The position numbers and the translations under genes are program-made. The notes beneath the pieces were generated by a model. That model did no database searches and was not told the DNA's origin. It saw nothing but the letters and a program-made list of their open reading frames with translations. Positions 1-12,620 of a DNA stretch of 64,000 bases are shown here, in pieces. The DNA is from Acanthaster planci. Taxonomy: Eukaryota; Echinodermata; Asteroidea; Valvatida; Acanthasteridae. Location of the stretch: contig NW_019091371.1 of NCBI RefSeq assembly GCF_001949145.1, forward strand, positions 1,045,704-1,109,703, written 5' to 3'. Positions within the stretch are counted from its first letter, which is position 1. The number at the start of each line of letters is the position of its first letter.

Positions 1-77
1 CTTTTTCCAAGTTCGGAGACAACAGCCACGCATGTAAAGCATACGTCTTCGATTCCAGAGTCCGCGGCAGGAAGTGG
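1..77 (+). mobile_element. Right end of a TTAA-type MITE (family M1), cut by the window edge
   Basis: The stretch matches the right-hand end of the M1 elements found at 6.6, 14.2, 16.9 and 18.2 kb. It ends in GGCAGGAAGTGG followed by TTGA, a one-base variant of the expected TTAA target. The rest lies outside the window. Non-coding. Confidence 0.7.
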
Positions 78-2434
78 TTGAAAGAAAAAGAGCAAAGGCC
101 CACACATGTACATACATGTAGGCCTGCTGTGCCTGCCCTTTTTGCTATGTTTGCCTATTGCCTACAGTGTAGATATTAAATTCGGCAACATTGTACTTTA
201 CAAACGTAAAACTTAACCTCAAAAAAAAAAAACCCAGGTACAAAATAAGACACTGTCTTACAGAAAAGAAAGCATTCAAAAAGAAAGGTGCACAATCACA
301 CAATGCAAAACTTATTCTGTAACTGAATTGCTAATTTTTTTTAAATCTACGGCTGTTTGTACTTTTTCATGCGCACATATTTTGGTTAAGTTGTGTTAAA
401 TTGCATAAAGGAAGGCATTAAAAGGGTCTGAGAAAGTCTTTAGGCTTTACATAAACCTGCAGACACTCGAAAAGAGTAATGCTTACTGGGGGTTTGACTT
501 TCCTTTATGTACGTGAACTAAGCGGTACATGTATATGTGGGTAAATAAAATACAAGAAATATTTAACACCGTGCATTTGTCACCCAGGCACTTGTCTCCT
601 CGGAATGGACTTGACCTAGTCAGGATGTCGTTTACTGCCTGCTTTTTCGTCAATCTTTATCTTAAGGTCCGCTTGCCCCACTGTTTTCCAGGTCCTTTTG
701 GCCAGAGCACCTCCGGGTGTCACTTCAACAAACATGATAGCCTCGAACCCGCCCTTCTTAGCAAACCATTGGTGTTCTTTCTTCTTTTTGTCCAGCTCTC
801 TCTTCTTTGCTCGCCATGTTTTCGATCGGTAGAAAGGAACCCTGTCCGTGTCGTTTCTCCTGTTAATTATTTTCTCTGCCCGCCGGTAGACTTCTAACTG
901 CTCCTCCGTGTAGCTACTGAACTTGATTCTGTCCATGTAATGCCATATATGCCTGGTTCTTTCTTCCTGCCCATAGTCCACTGAGATATTCCTCATGACC
1001 CTGGTTAGATCATTGACCAGAATATCCATCCTTCTCTTTTGGTTCACAGCACTGTTCTTGTGAATTACGTGCTTGGTGGCCATCGCTTTCATATAGTGAA
1101 TGTGGAGTATTATCCAATTACTAGCTCCGTCTTTCTTTACTTCTCCCAGTCTGACCATCAGATCCAGGACCTGCATCCTTTCATCCACATAGTTTTCTGG
1201 TACACCAGATCGGTTACTTCCTTCATGACTTCTTTCCCGTACTACTTGGTTCGCTTTTTCCTGAACACTCTCAACATGTCAATGTAGCGCTTGTACGAAA
1301 CACAGTCAAAGCCACTTTCTTGTACCTTTCTCAAAATCACTTGATCCCACCAGATCATGAAGATCTGTGCCACGTCTCCAGCCAAGCAAACCCCAATTGC
1401 TACTCCTTCTTGCTGCTTGTACAGCCTGTTGTCAAACGTACGGACATGGTTCCTCGGTGTACACACCATGCTGTACTTAATGGCCCGAATGAGCATTTTT
1501 CTGATAGTTGCCTTGTCTGCAACATCCTTTGACTTAATCCAAGGTCTCCACCTTTGTTCATTGTTATCTCGCGACATAGACCTGTCATTGTCGGTGGTCT
1601 TCCTCTCTTGTTCTTTCACTTTGGGCAATATCCTACAAGGTCATCATCAATTGCCTCTGCAGTTTCACTTTTGATCATACTCAGGAAAATACCAAGTTCA
1701 TGTTGTTTTATGTTTTCGAACTCCAAGTCACTCTCCATCAACATATCGCAACACTTTTCCTTGGCAAACTCTACGTTAATGGAAGGGTAAAGAGCTTGCA
1801 CATCCATACCTACATGTACCTCCAACAATGACCTCTCCCATGTTCTTGCTGTCTTGGTTGCACTGGTGTGTAGACACCAAGAGATCCTCCATGCTGGTGC
1901 ATGCCGTGCTTGCCACCTTCACGAGAGGTCTCAAGGACAGGCAAAATGATATTCTGTTGTTGCATGATATGGCTGCCCCGCACACTGGTCTCAGTGGTGG
2001 GCCTCCACATACTGCTTTGTCTGCTTTGTGGTCCTTCCGGAGACCATCACGGTTGTATCCTATGAAATTCCCTTTCATCCTCTTAGATCCATTCATCATG
2101 TGTGTCCACATACCCATGATGCATTGGAGTCTCCTCTCTATCATCTTGTAGTAATCCATTCCAGCCTCCTCCATACCGGCTAAAATGTTCAGCCATTCCT
2201 TTCTTGTAGTTTTCGGTCTTTTCCCACAGAAGACTTTCCCTGCTAGTCTGTGGGGTAAACCACCAACTTGCCATTCCGCACACTCCTCTTCAGGCTTTGT
2301 ATCCCATTTTTAATGTCTGTACCGATGTTTTTACCCCACTCTGTCTTCTTAAAGCTCACAATTTCCTTGTGAACACATTCTCTAGCAAACTGTATCCTTG
2401 CTTCCATCTCATCATTACTTACCGGCGGCATATA

Positions 2435-3168
2435 CAGTGGAACGCCGCTATGACAAACAAGACGGGGTCCACGCTAAATGTTCGTTACAGTGGTCATTCG
2501 GTACAGCGAATTTAACTGCCGGACGTTTCGTTGCCATGTTGAATAGCGCCCTCTCTTGTCTAACCAAAATGCACCCTCTTGTGATACCTTGGTTCGCTGT
2601 TTTCGTGATGTTTTGCCGTTGCATTCAAGTTTAAGGTTTTAGAAATGTATCTGTTAATTATTTTTGTTTTTTATTTAAAACTTGAGTCAAAAAATTGATA
2701 TCAACTTTATCCTAAAAGTCCTGAAACTACCACTCTGGATCGATCTCTGTTTATCCTAAAAGTCGTGAAACTACCGCTCAGGATCGATCTCTCATGCATG
2801 CTGTGGCGAATCTCGGTTGATTTGTGTATCAGCGGCACCCTCTTTAGACTATTGTTAGTGCAATGCCACCGTGTGCATACGTGCGGTTTTCTTCCGCACC
2901 CGATCATGTGGAGTCGCAAAACCAGTGTCTATTCAATACCGTTGACAACTAGTTGCTTTCCCTTCTAATCCTTGGGGAAATAATGGCCATTTGTCACTTT
3001 CCAACATAAAAAACACCAATTGTTTTATCATGTTGACATTCAAGAATTACAAATGGCAACTGATGAGTGTTCGGTAGGTTCTGGGCACAAATTATTTGGA
3101 GTCAAGGACAATGTTCGGTTCAGCTGAATGTTCGGAATAGCAGTGTTCGGTATAGTGGCGTTCCACTC
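2435..3168. mobile_element. 734 bp TA-flanked DNA element inserted in the retroelement ORF
   Basis: The left end starts CAGTGGAACGCC after TA (2433-2434). The right end finishes GGCGTTCCACTC before TA (3169-3170), an inverted repeat with one terminal mismatch. Removing the element and one TA rejoins the interrupted - strand reading frame without a shift (FNKWVY then MPPVSNDE), which fixes both boundaries. No transposase ORF is present, so it is a non-autonomous mariner/pogo-like element. A diverged relative with the same internal motifs lies at 17.73-18.84 kb. Confidence 0.85.
2706..2793. repeat. 44 bp unit repeated twice in tandem
   Basis: Units 2706-2749 and 2750-2793 both run from TTTATCCTAAAAGTC to GATCGATCTCT and differ at about four positions. 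They lie inside the 734 bp TA element and are probably an internal duplication of it. Confidence 0.85.
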
Positions 3169-3714
3169 TACACCCATTTATTAAAGAGTACACGAGTGGG
3201 TTTCACCCTCTCCATGTTGAAAGTTTTGTTCCCAGGGTCATAGAGCTCTCCTAGGGCATCCTGCACAACCTCTTCATTTTCTGTCCTACCTTCATTCTCC
3301 TTGCTCTCTCTTAAGGTACTTAATTTTTCGCCCTCATTCCACATGCTTCCACCAAATAAGTAAATGCCTTCTTCAACTCGGCCATGTGCTGTACAACATT
3401 TTTCCTTTTATATATGGCAAACTTGGGCTGTAACTCCCTTTTCTCCTGTCTTCTGTTAAGACAGCATCTCCATATACACGGTGCCCTATGTGGAACTCCT
3501 CACTTAATTCACTTCCCTTGAACACCATGCCATTTATGTTTCTGCTTTGTTTCTCCACAAGTCTCTCCCTTTTCTCTGCATCCTTCCTCCTTATCCACAC
3601 TGGGTGTTTCTCATAGTGGTCTGTCAGTCTCCCCTTAACCACAGCAATTTCATGATCCAGAATCTCTTGAAACTCCTCCTTCTTATTACACACTAGCCAG
3701 TTCCGAGATCAACA

Positions 3715-6634
3715 CATGCAAAAGAAACATGAGGGGCAATCTCAGGAAATTAAGGTAAAAGTATTGAACAGGTGCCCTGGCGACACGATGCTCAGGCAGG
3801 TAATGGAGTCAGCATATATTAAAGAACTTAAACCAGAAATAAACAGAAAGTAGGAATGGACGGAAAACCATAGAGAGCTGAAGGATGCAAATTGGAAGAC
3901 CCCGGTTTCCATGGGATTGGAAGTGCATCGATGCGTGCCAGTGGGTCCCGTGCATCATGGCTCATCTATTGAAACACAAGGCACCTCGGATTGTTCTTCA
4001 ACGACATATTCAAGCATTTGCACCTGACTAGGGGCGGGAGACGCCCAAATATTTGTACTTAAGGAAGTTCCCACAGGGAGATATGGCTTTAAGAGAGATA
4101 AATAAGTTGACACCACAACAGCCATCCTTTTATCCACACCCCAACCCCCAGCCAAACAACAAAGGTCAAGGAAATGGGACCCCCCAAAAAAATGCTTTGG
4201 GGTTGGCAAAGGTGACTGAAAAGGAGCCGGCCAAACTGATGATGGGCTTTTTATTGGTTACTGACTCCTCTGAATAACCCTGTTCCTGCACTTTACCCCA
4301 TGTTTTTATATCATCCACACATGGGATATTTGTGATTAAGCTGGTGATTGAATAACTAAGGTAAAGGGCAATTAAGAGTCATCAAAAATGGGATTTGTGA
4401 AAGTGTTCTGAAACAATGAGATTATACATGGATCAACTGGGCAATTATAACTAAATCCTGAAAGGGGTGCTGTTGAGCACTCCCGTGACAGAGACACTTT
4501 CAGATAGTGATTCACTTTAGGGCCAACTCCTGTTCCCAAACCTATTTGGGGCCCCCTGAGATCTTCCATATGGTTCTGGCAAGAGACCACGTTGGACAGA
4601 TGTGTGCTTGCAACAGTCAGCCAAGAATACATTATCAAGTTCATAAAAACTCTGCTGTTCAAATTTCCAACTCCGTCAGCCGGGGAAAGCACCCAGCTAT
4701 GGAGGGCAAAATCTTGGTGTAAGACCAAAACCTTTAATTACAATTAACATCTCCCTGATGCAAAGTACATTGTACATCTTGATATAGTTCGCAGTACCCC
4801 TGCTACATTTGACAAAGACTAGCCAGCCGGCCCCAGCAAGCTTATACTAGTGCCTGGACAAGTACTGAGTATACAGTGTTTATGAATATATGTCAGTGTA
4901 AGGGCAAAACCTGTTATTAAATCTAGCATCTCTCCGATGCAAAGTACATCTTGAAATAGGAAGATCTCTACTTGCCATGCTGGCCTTTGTGCAACAAACC
5001 TTGCAGGTGGCAGGCCTTTCTAAAAACAGTGCCACCATGGCTGCACTGGGATAATGGGGGTTAACCTGGAAAATATATGGCAGTACAGTACAGCATTTTA
5101 CTTCATGGTGCATGGAGAAGTCACTGGATCCAAACAGAACATTTGAGATTGCAGTAACTAACTTTCTATTGCACCTCCTCAACTCGGCAGCAATCAGAAA
5201 CTACCTTGCAGCCATCATAACTGTCCCTAGGGGTTCTCCAAAGGGCTCTGTCATCTTGGATAAGTAAGCACGGAATTACTTGATTCATGGAATGTTTATT
5301 GAGCAAGCACCTGTATGTCACCTCATTCCAACATGAGACAGAGGACGGTCCTCCAGTTGCTGAAGCACCATTTGAAGCTGTCAACCAAGCTTCATTCATG
5401 CGCATCAGCATGAATCCTTCTACCTAGCATTGGTAACATTGAGGGAGTGAATAACAGGCATTATCCACTTCAGGATATATTCTCCAGGAACCCAGTGAGG
5501 AGCACCTTGTCCCTGTGATGAGATTCTTGACACAGAACCAGATTCTCACCTTTGACCCCTAGATATCTTTGTCCCGAGCATCGAATCTCACTCCATGGTC
5601 CCCTCCAACAAGCTCTGCTGTAATGTTTCCACCCCACTCCCCCCCCCAACTGTGTGGGTGAGTCTTCTAGAAAATACTTAACCAAATAGCACCTCCATCA
5701 CCTCCCCACCATGGCAAGGCAAGAAAGATTTTGGTTGGCGCCAATATGCATTGTGTTCGATGGAGAGTGCACTGCAGTTAATCAAACAATCAAACTGACT
5801 GCCGATAGGAAAATATGCACAAAGGTGGATGCTATGGAGAGAGTATATTCTAGTAAGCTCATCCCACACAAGCTGCTGTGGGGCATTGTTTATATTGACT
5901 TCCATATCTATCAATCTTTTTCTTCATTGTTACTTTGACAAGGCTAACATGACATTGCAAAATGTCTTTTAAAGAAACTTCCATCTTGGGGTATTTGATT
6001 ATTATAGTCCTATAGGTTACAAGAAAGCCTAGTCAGTCAAGTACATGTGTACCAGATCTTAAATCTGCTTTTTACATCATTTAGGTGTATTTCAGTAGTT
6101 TGAAGGATTTATTATTGATATAGAACAATGTCACAAACCTAAAGCATTCCTGTTGATGAGTGTTTACACAGTGACCAGATTTAGATGGGAGACTTATTTG
6201 GGGAATTCGGCTGCATATATTGGAAACAGGGTCTGATGCTTTGACCCTGTGAAATATCTTAAGTGAAGAAAGCATTTATTTTGTGGTGTATTTTCTGCAG
6301 TGGAATACTTAAATACAAACAGGAGGATTTTCCTCACCAACTTCCTATTAGGAAGGCGGCTAGGATCCCACATTCCTTGTCAACACTCTTTAGGAGTCTA
6401 TTTTGCCCATGATATTGTGGCTTGGTTTATCATTTTAAGTTAGTTCACTGAAACTCATAGAATTGACTAGGAAGGCAGAAGCCAGATCATTATAGTGTGC
6501 TTTAAATTTTCATGAACAGGTGAATCCCATCATTTAATTGAGATGTAAAAGACCAAATTTCCCATAGTCTCTCATTTCTGTCAATGTGAATCTTAAACAG
6601 AAAGTAAATCTGGAGACAATCAGGAAAAAACTAA
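3715..6634. other. Stretch without a recognisable gene
   Basis: Open frames on both strands are short and matched nothing I recognise. The ones around 4372-5914 on the - strand have mixed composition and could be remnants of an old mobile element, but no family motif is visible. An internal duplicated segment is listed separately. Confidence 0.5.
4717..4961. repeat. Imperfect direct repeat, two copies about 180 bp apart
   Basis: The copies start at about 4717 and 4898. Each runs GTGTAAG..CAAAACCT through ATCTC..GATGCAAAGTACAT to ATCTTGA(T/A)ATAG. They are diverged, so this is an old duplication. Confidence 0.65.
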
Positions 6635-7220
6635 CCACTTCGCCCCCGGAGCAGTTATCGATGTTGATGATGCTGGGGCAGGATTTTTTTTTTTTTTTTT
6701 TCAAAATTCTTTAAAAACTCCTATCTTCATTTACTGAACACTTACACCCACACAAAGGACTGTGTGGTGTCTACTCTAATCTGACAGACAACATCTATTG
6801 ATGTTGGAGTATTTCAGCCAGGCCTGCTGCCTTGTAAAAAGAGCCCAGATTGTATAGTGTTACATAATTTTCTTTTGTTCACGAACCTGGCTCAGTGCCC
6901 TGCTGACCTCTTTTCAATATGTGCCAGATTAGCGTGCAGGGGTACTGTGTGGCTCATCACTGTGGTGGTGGAGCACTTTTGTCCCTGGTGGTAATCTGCT
7001 CGGGCTAAATGCCCCCAAAACTGTGGTATACTGTTTCAAAACAGGGCTGGATTATCTCCACTTTTGAGAGTGAAAAAATGTTGGTAATGCCCAGCAGCCT
7101 GGTCTTTTGTTACGAGTACCGCTTTTTGTTACAAGGCCCAGTTCCCTTTGTCCGATTTCGGAGACCTGGCCACGTGTATAAAGAATATGTGTCCGGTACT
7201 GGAAACCAAGGCAGCAAGTG
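6635..7220 (+). mobile_element. M1 MITE, copy A (586 bp)
   Basis: The left end is CCACTTCG after CTAA (a variant of TTAA). The right end is GCAGCAAGTG before CTAA. The body shares its order of motifs with copies C, E and F: GATGATGCTGGGG, a poly-T run, TTTCAGCCAGGCCTGC, GTGGTGGAGC, CTTTTGAGAGTGAAAA, and CCTGGTCTTTTGTT. There is no coding capacity. TTAA flanks with short terminal inverted repeats are typical of piggyBac-type non-autonomous elements. Confidence 0.85.
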
Positions 7221-7225
7221 CTAAA

Positions 7226-7752
7226 CCACTTCCTGCCGGGGGCTCCGGAATCGGAGACGTATGCTTTATATGTGTGGCGGGGGTCTCCGAACTTGGTCAA
7301 AGGTAACAGGGACCTGTAACAAAAGACCGTACTCCGAACAAAAGACCAGGCTGCTGGACATTATCAATATTTTTCACTCTCAAAAGTGGTGATAATCCAG
7401 CTTTGTTTTGAAACTGTATACCAGGGTTTGGGGCATTTATAGTGAGCGGATTACCACCGGGGACAAAAGCGCTCCACCACCGCAGTGATGAGCCACACAG
7501 CACTGCTGCATGCTAATCAGGCCCCTATTGAAAAGACGTCAACAATACACTGAGCCAGATTCGTGAACAAAAGAAAGTTACATAACACTGCACAATCAAT
7601 CAATGAAGGTCACCTGTCAACTTAGAGGAGTGCCTAAAGATTACTTCGTGCGGCTATAAACATCCATTAAATGAAATGATGAATTTTTGAAGAATTTTGA
7701 AAATGGAAAAAATGATAATTATACTGGCCCAGCATCATCAACATTGAAAAAT
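7226..7752 (-). mobile_element. M1 MITE, copy B, inverted next to copy A
   Basis: This is the reverse-complement counterpart of copy A. It begins CCACTTCCTGCCGGGGG about 5 bp after copy A ends and runs through the reversed body motifs to CCCAGCATCATCAACATTGAAAAATG. Its far terminal repeat is degraded. Copies A and B together make a head-to-head inverted repeat of about 1.1 kb. Confidence 0.8.
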
Positions 7753-8211
7753 GGATGGCTAGGCTCATAATTACATGTTGTTACATGCTTCTTCATTGAT
7801 AACTACAGTTAACAATGCACAATGTGCTCATCTTGTTATTTCAGGGGCGTGAGAATTCAGCTTTTTTGCTGATTTCAGCTTTTTTTGCGTAGATGTTGAT
7901 TGTGAATTTCAGCTTTTTTGTGTACACCTAGCCAGTACAAAAATGTGGGAACTTTTTAAATTTAAACTTTTGCTAGCTGTTTCCAGCTTTAATTTTAAGT
8001 GGCCACTCACACCCCTGTATTTGCAAGAGCATCACCAAATTGTATGAAAAAAAATTCAAAATTGAAGCATTTAGGACTGGGGGGTGTCCAGTAGGGACAG
8101 TTACATTTGGTTAAGTGATCTTTCATTTTTTGATTTAAAAATCTGTATCCATCATTTCCATCAGCTCTCTTCAGCCATTAGTTTGTGATGTTCATTTTTT
8201 TTTTCTTGCAG

Positions 8212-8732
8212 AAAAAACACTGAGAGAGTTTGAACCAACTTACAAGGAAGAACCAAATATGTTCCAAGGCCGTGATATTAGTGAGTATTAGGGCAGACGT
8301 AGCTTGTACATTTGTTTAGTGTCTAATTTGTTTTATAATTTGTTTAAAAATACATAAACACAAAATAAATAATGTATCAGGAAAAATGGTAGTGTTAGAT
8401 TTCAGAATAAAAGCAAGCCTACTTCTGTTATACAGACTGCCAGTGACAGCACCACTCACCTGTTTTCCTCTTCTTCCCTGATCACCCTTGCAATTGGCAA
8501 GAGCAAAATCTGTGGTATTTCCATGAAAAGAATTCAAGGACTTTTACTTATTTTCCAGATGAGAATTATATTGGTTTTTATTTTACAGTGATATTTTGAA
8601 GTAATTTTTATCTGCTTTTGTTTTACTTTAGGTTTTCCAAAACGTGTGCCAAGTCCAAAGTCTCCACCCCCACTTCCCAATGAATGGATCCAGTCAGACA
8701 CACAAAATAGCACAGCATCAGTCCAGCTGTGA
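8212..8732 (+). CDS. Unrecognised gene, last two coding exons (exons 8212-8280 and 8632-8732)
   Basis: The first exon follows a pyrimidine tract and TTGCAG and ends at GTGAGT. The second follows TTTACTTTAG and ends in TGA (8730-8732). The split codon A|GT joins the exons in frame, giving a 55-residue C-terminal tail from KTLREFEPTYKEEPN to DTQNSTASVQL. The tail contains a proline-rich stretch, VPSPKSPPPLPNEW, which resembles an SH3-ligand or disordered cytoplasmic tail. The exon starts with two bases of a codon opened upstream, so at least one earlier exon exists. I could not find it, and it may lie left of the window. Consistent phases, clean splice sites and a downstream polyadenylation signal make this a real gene end. 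I do not recognise the family and give no function. Confidence 0.8.
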
Positions 8733-8805
8733 AACATCTCCATATCAGGAAGAGGTCTGGAAAGTGCCTCATATCAGTTCATGATTTCTGTTGTCAATTT
8801 GGCAC

Positions 8806-8811
8806 AATAAA
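8806..8811 (+). terminator. Polyadenylation signal of the unknown + strand gene
   Basis: AATAAA lies 74 bases after the stop codon at 8732, a normal distance for a short 3' UTR. Confidence 0.6.
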
Positions 8812-9689
8812 ATAGAACAGACATGGTATGATGGTATATTAAACGTAAACAAGATGCTTAGCATAGGAATCTAAATCACATTTGATTAACTCTGTCAACA
8901 AGCATCTCTCACCAGTGAGAGAGTGATCCATAACTGAATGACATTTCCACATTAAAGAATTTTTGAGTTTTGAATAGAAACAAGTCAATCTAAATGGGGA
9001 TTTTTTTGGGGGGGGGAATGGATTTGAGGTTATAATCCAATTGGATGTTTGAAAGTCAGTTGTTCAAATCTCCATCCCAAAGCCATCCAGCATATACAGT
9101 CTTCTCATTCCGGTTAATATTATATTAAAACTGAGCCATGCGTAAATGTTCGATGCTGGCTTCTGATATCTACAGCCTGCACATTCATGCAAGTAAATCA
9201 CGTTACTGGTTGCAGTAATCCTACTATGACTTTATTTCCTTTTGTAATGAATATTTTTCTCAATATTTAATGAAAGTATAAGGTAATTCTTTATTTTTCC
9301 ATTCTATAAGAGAAATGTATAGTCATGTACAAAGAGTACATTTCCAAAAAAGAGAAATTATAACAACATGACTTAAAATTTAAGTTGTTTGAAATGGAGT
9401 AAGTAACAGAAGTCTGAAAGCTGTGTAATCACATTTATCCTATTTTAGTGGAAGTACATGTATTGTAAATCTGTTATTGCCAAATGAACTGGATATTTAG
9501 ACTACTGACTAAAACAAAAGATGGATTTGGACTAAGTTTGTTGAATATGCTTGTATGAGTTGATTGTGCTGGCTTCGTTAACTTGTCACACGTTATTTAA
9601 TCAGTAGTGGTTGACTTTTTAAAGTTCATTGTCACTTAAAGTGTTTGCATGTGTTGTCTAGTAAAACCAAAAAAAACACTGTATAGTCT

Positions 9690-9893
9690 ATTAGAAAGCA
9701 TGGTTATGAGTGTTGGGGTGTTTCCCTTTTTTTCATGAGTGCAAAGTGTTTACTGTGAAGAGGTATATTTTGCTGGAGTACGGACATCTGTTATAAGAGA
9801 GCATAGCCATGTGTGTTGGGGTGTTTCCCCTTTTTTCATACGCGTGGAGTGTTTACTCAGATAGCAGGTATATTGTGCTAGAGTATGGTACGT
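9690..9893. repeat. 103 bp tandem duplication
   Basis: The two units are aligned by GTTGGGGTGTTTCCC, whose context recurs exactly 103 bases later (9711 versus 9814). Both units continue through TTTTTTCAT, GTGTTTACT, AGGTATATT and TG(G/T)AGTA. Divergence is moderate. Confidence 0.85.
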
Positions 9894-12575
9894 AGAGAGA
9901 TACTTAGTAGCTTTTACCTATGGAATTGTCATTTTATTTTGAATGTAGCACTTTTTTGGAATTCCTTTCTTTGTCTTTCTTATGATTTATGTAACAGGAT
10001 CGGGAAATGGTAATACATGCACATAAGGCACACCGATTGATAACATTTTGCACACATGATTGAGAACTAGACCATTCAGTCTTTGACAAAGGTGGGATCA
10101 TCACAGCATACAACAGAATGGGACAGTGGCAGAGGTTTGGGGACATTACCTGTTCTCAGATACAGCTGTCATCTCAGGCTGCCAGTCTGATGATTGATTT
10201 TGTTTATCTTCACTGAGGCTTTCCTCTTCGATGTGCTTTGTAGATATCTTTGATCTCAAATCCTAACCAGACTGGCACAGCTCCTGTATGTACATAGCTC
10301 TGCACAGACTGTTGTCACGTGAAAATTCAGAGAGCAGGGGATGGGGAGGGCTATTGTTTGTGATTATCCTGTGTAAATTGAACTTACAAGCAAATCAAAG
10401 GGGACAGGAGTTAACTGTGGATGTGAATGTGCTGGATTTGCATCCTTCCCTTATACATGAACATTGACAGGATAACATGTTGACCCTAATAGTAAACAAA
10501 TATTCACCGGATAACATCTGACCAAGACAGGGCCCTGCAAGGAAGTTGTAGGACAGTTCCCAGTAATAACTATTGAGGTGCCAATGAAAAATGTACATAT
10601 CTAGATTAAATTGGATAGAAATGATTTAATGTAAATTTAGTTCATATGTAAAGGTTGTGTGCTGATTGGAATAATCATTTAAAGTATATTACATGTACCA
10701 CAATGCCCTCATAAAGAAATTTTTCATTTGGATTATATTGTAACTGCATTTACATATTTCACCAGTTAGAGGAGAACCAGCACGGTGAAAAGAACATTCA
10801 TAATAAATGGATTTTGCGTATTTGTACAGTTAAACAGAACTAGACATTAATCAGCAAAAATCAGTTGTTTAACCCTAATTGTTTTTCTCACCACAAAAAA
10901 GTTGGGGGGGGGGGAAGGAATGATTCCTTAGCCCATTCCCCTTGTCAAAAAGTGGGGGATATGTACACCCATCCCCCAGGATGCCTTGTTATTATGGCAA
11001 CTGAGTAAACAACTGATTGAACAGCTTGGTAATTTTACTTTATGCTTATAAACACATGGATACGGAAATGTGCATTGCTTCTAGCAAAAAACATGCTTTC
11101 AGTTCTTGGAGTCACCAGATATTGACTTATAAAAGAACACTTGATCTTAGCAATAATCATAATGTGAAACCAAATGATATTTCAAGCACTGTCTGTGAAA
11201 ATTGGATGGGTTATCCTCCACTACTAAACCCTGAGAACCAGAACTCAAGTCTTTTGTAGATCCATGTGCAAACTTAATTGGACAAATACCTAAAAATGTG
11301 CAGGTCCAAGTAAAGGGAACAGTGGAAAAGATTAGTGGGAGTCCTTGGTAGTGAGCATACTGCACAAGTGACATGGCTAGCACTGCATTAAGGAGAGGAG
11401 CTTTTTTGTTAGTTTTTGGACCAGACTGTATAAGATTTAATGTCACAATCCCCTAAATGATTTATTTCCTCATAATGCAGTTGCAATCATTCAACTGTCA
11501 TGTAGTCTTGTACCAAACAAAGCATGTGCAGGCGTGTCTGTGGAGGACAGATTTTGTTCTTTAGGCTTAAGGGTTTTAAGTGAATATAGTTTGGAATATT
11601 ATTGTAGTCAACTACATGTAAGCTATCATTGGTATTTTAAATAACATGAGAAAACATATACATGTACTGACAGTTACAATCCTGGAATATTAGTTAAAAT
11701 GGATCAGAAAGACTGTGCTTTGTTTTTGTATTTAAATAATGGCATTTGCCAGATGCAGAAAAATACAAATTTTAGTTAGAAAATTTCATTCTTTCAAGTA
11801 CACAACCGTTAAGCACACTTTAATGATATATATGATTTCATTTGTGATTTGGGGTTAATTTTGTACAGTTGTTTGTATGTTAAGAGGTATCAATATGCAA
11901 TATTTGATCATTGTAAACATAAGAATTTTGATATAGGGCTCAATATATAGGGCTTATTAAGAGGAATGAAAATCAAAATGAAATTATTGGAAAGATATAT
12001 CTGTACATGATAGACGTGCATAAAAATTTAAAAATAACCTCCATATAATGGCATTATAGACTTGACTTTGACAAGTGCTTGTGCTTTAAAATTCAGCAGT
12101 TTGCTAGTTAATTATGATATCTGACAACTAATTTTTTATCAAAACTACTTTTTAAATAAACAATTTGCAAACCCTTTTTATACATGCAAAGTGCCTTTTC
12201 AGTGCATTTTATCGTATGGGCTTTCATCTTATTTCTGCACATTGCTGAAACTTGTGTACACATGATGTAAATGGTCAAAGTGTTTTTATGTAATAATGCA
12301 CTTGTAGTTAAAGACCACATAATCCCTGCATATTGTTAAACCCCTTCCCGGCCGGTTGAAACAAAAGCAATGTTTACCTTTTAAACATTTCTTCAGCCAC
12401 TGGAATAAGGGAAGAGCTTCCTATATATACAGTGAACTCAACCAGGATTCATCTGCAGGATAAAGCTCTCCAAGTCCGAGGTCCATGGAGTAGTAGTGCT
12501 TTAAGCATACCATTAGCGTACCTTGAGTGATGAAGGAATACAGGAAGTGCCAATGTTTCTATGTTGATGAATTGC

Positions 12576-12620
12576 CTCGTCAACTAATTGACGAGTTGAT
12601 GATCATGTTTCATGAAACAT
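12576..12620. repeat. Two adjacent short perfect palindromes
   Basis: CTCGTCAA-CTAA-TTGACGAG (12576-12595) is a stem of 8 with a 4-base loop. Nine bases on, ATGTTTCATGAAACAT (12605-12620) is a perfect 16-base palindrome. Function unknown. Confidence 0.8.

Larger units (their letters stand above)
566..3714 (-). pseudogene. Degenerate reverse-transcriptase retroelement (Penelope-related or similar)
   Basis: Read on the - strand, several overlapping frames form one broken protein. In order they are an N-terminal charged region (3693-3373), a segment running through 3171 and resuming at 2434, an RT-like core with DVQALYPSI (about 1790-1820), a LYKQQEGVAIG-like block (1390-1440), the catalytic box (1275-1286), a basic helical region (1188-616), and a short Cys-containing tail ending near 566. 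The tail reads FRGDKCLGDKC in a shifted frame. The catalytic box reads YIDM instead of Y-x-D-D, so one catalytic Asp is gone. Frameshifts occur near 3370, 2240, 1800 and 1250. In Penelope-like elements an RT of this type is followed by a Cys-rich linker and a GIY-YIG nuclease; no nuclease is visible here, so the 3' end looks lost. Family assignment is by recall of similar invertebrate RT proteins and is tentative; retroelement origin is firm. Confidence 0.75.

Noticed and set aside
12335-12362. TTAAACCCCTTCCCGGCCGG, like a MITE terminus; similar end at 19335-19365
   Set aside because: No matching opposite end was found for either, so they are at most fragments.
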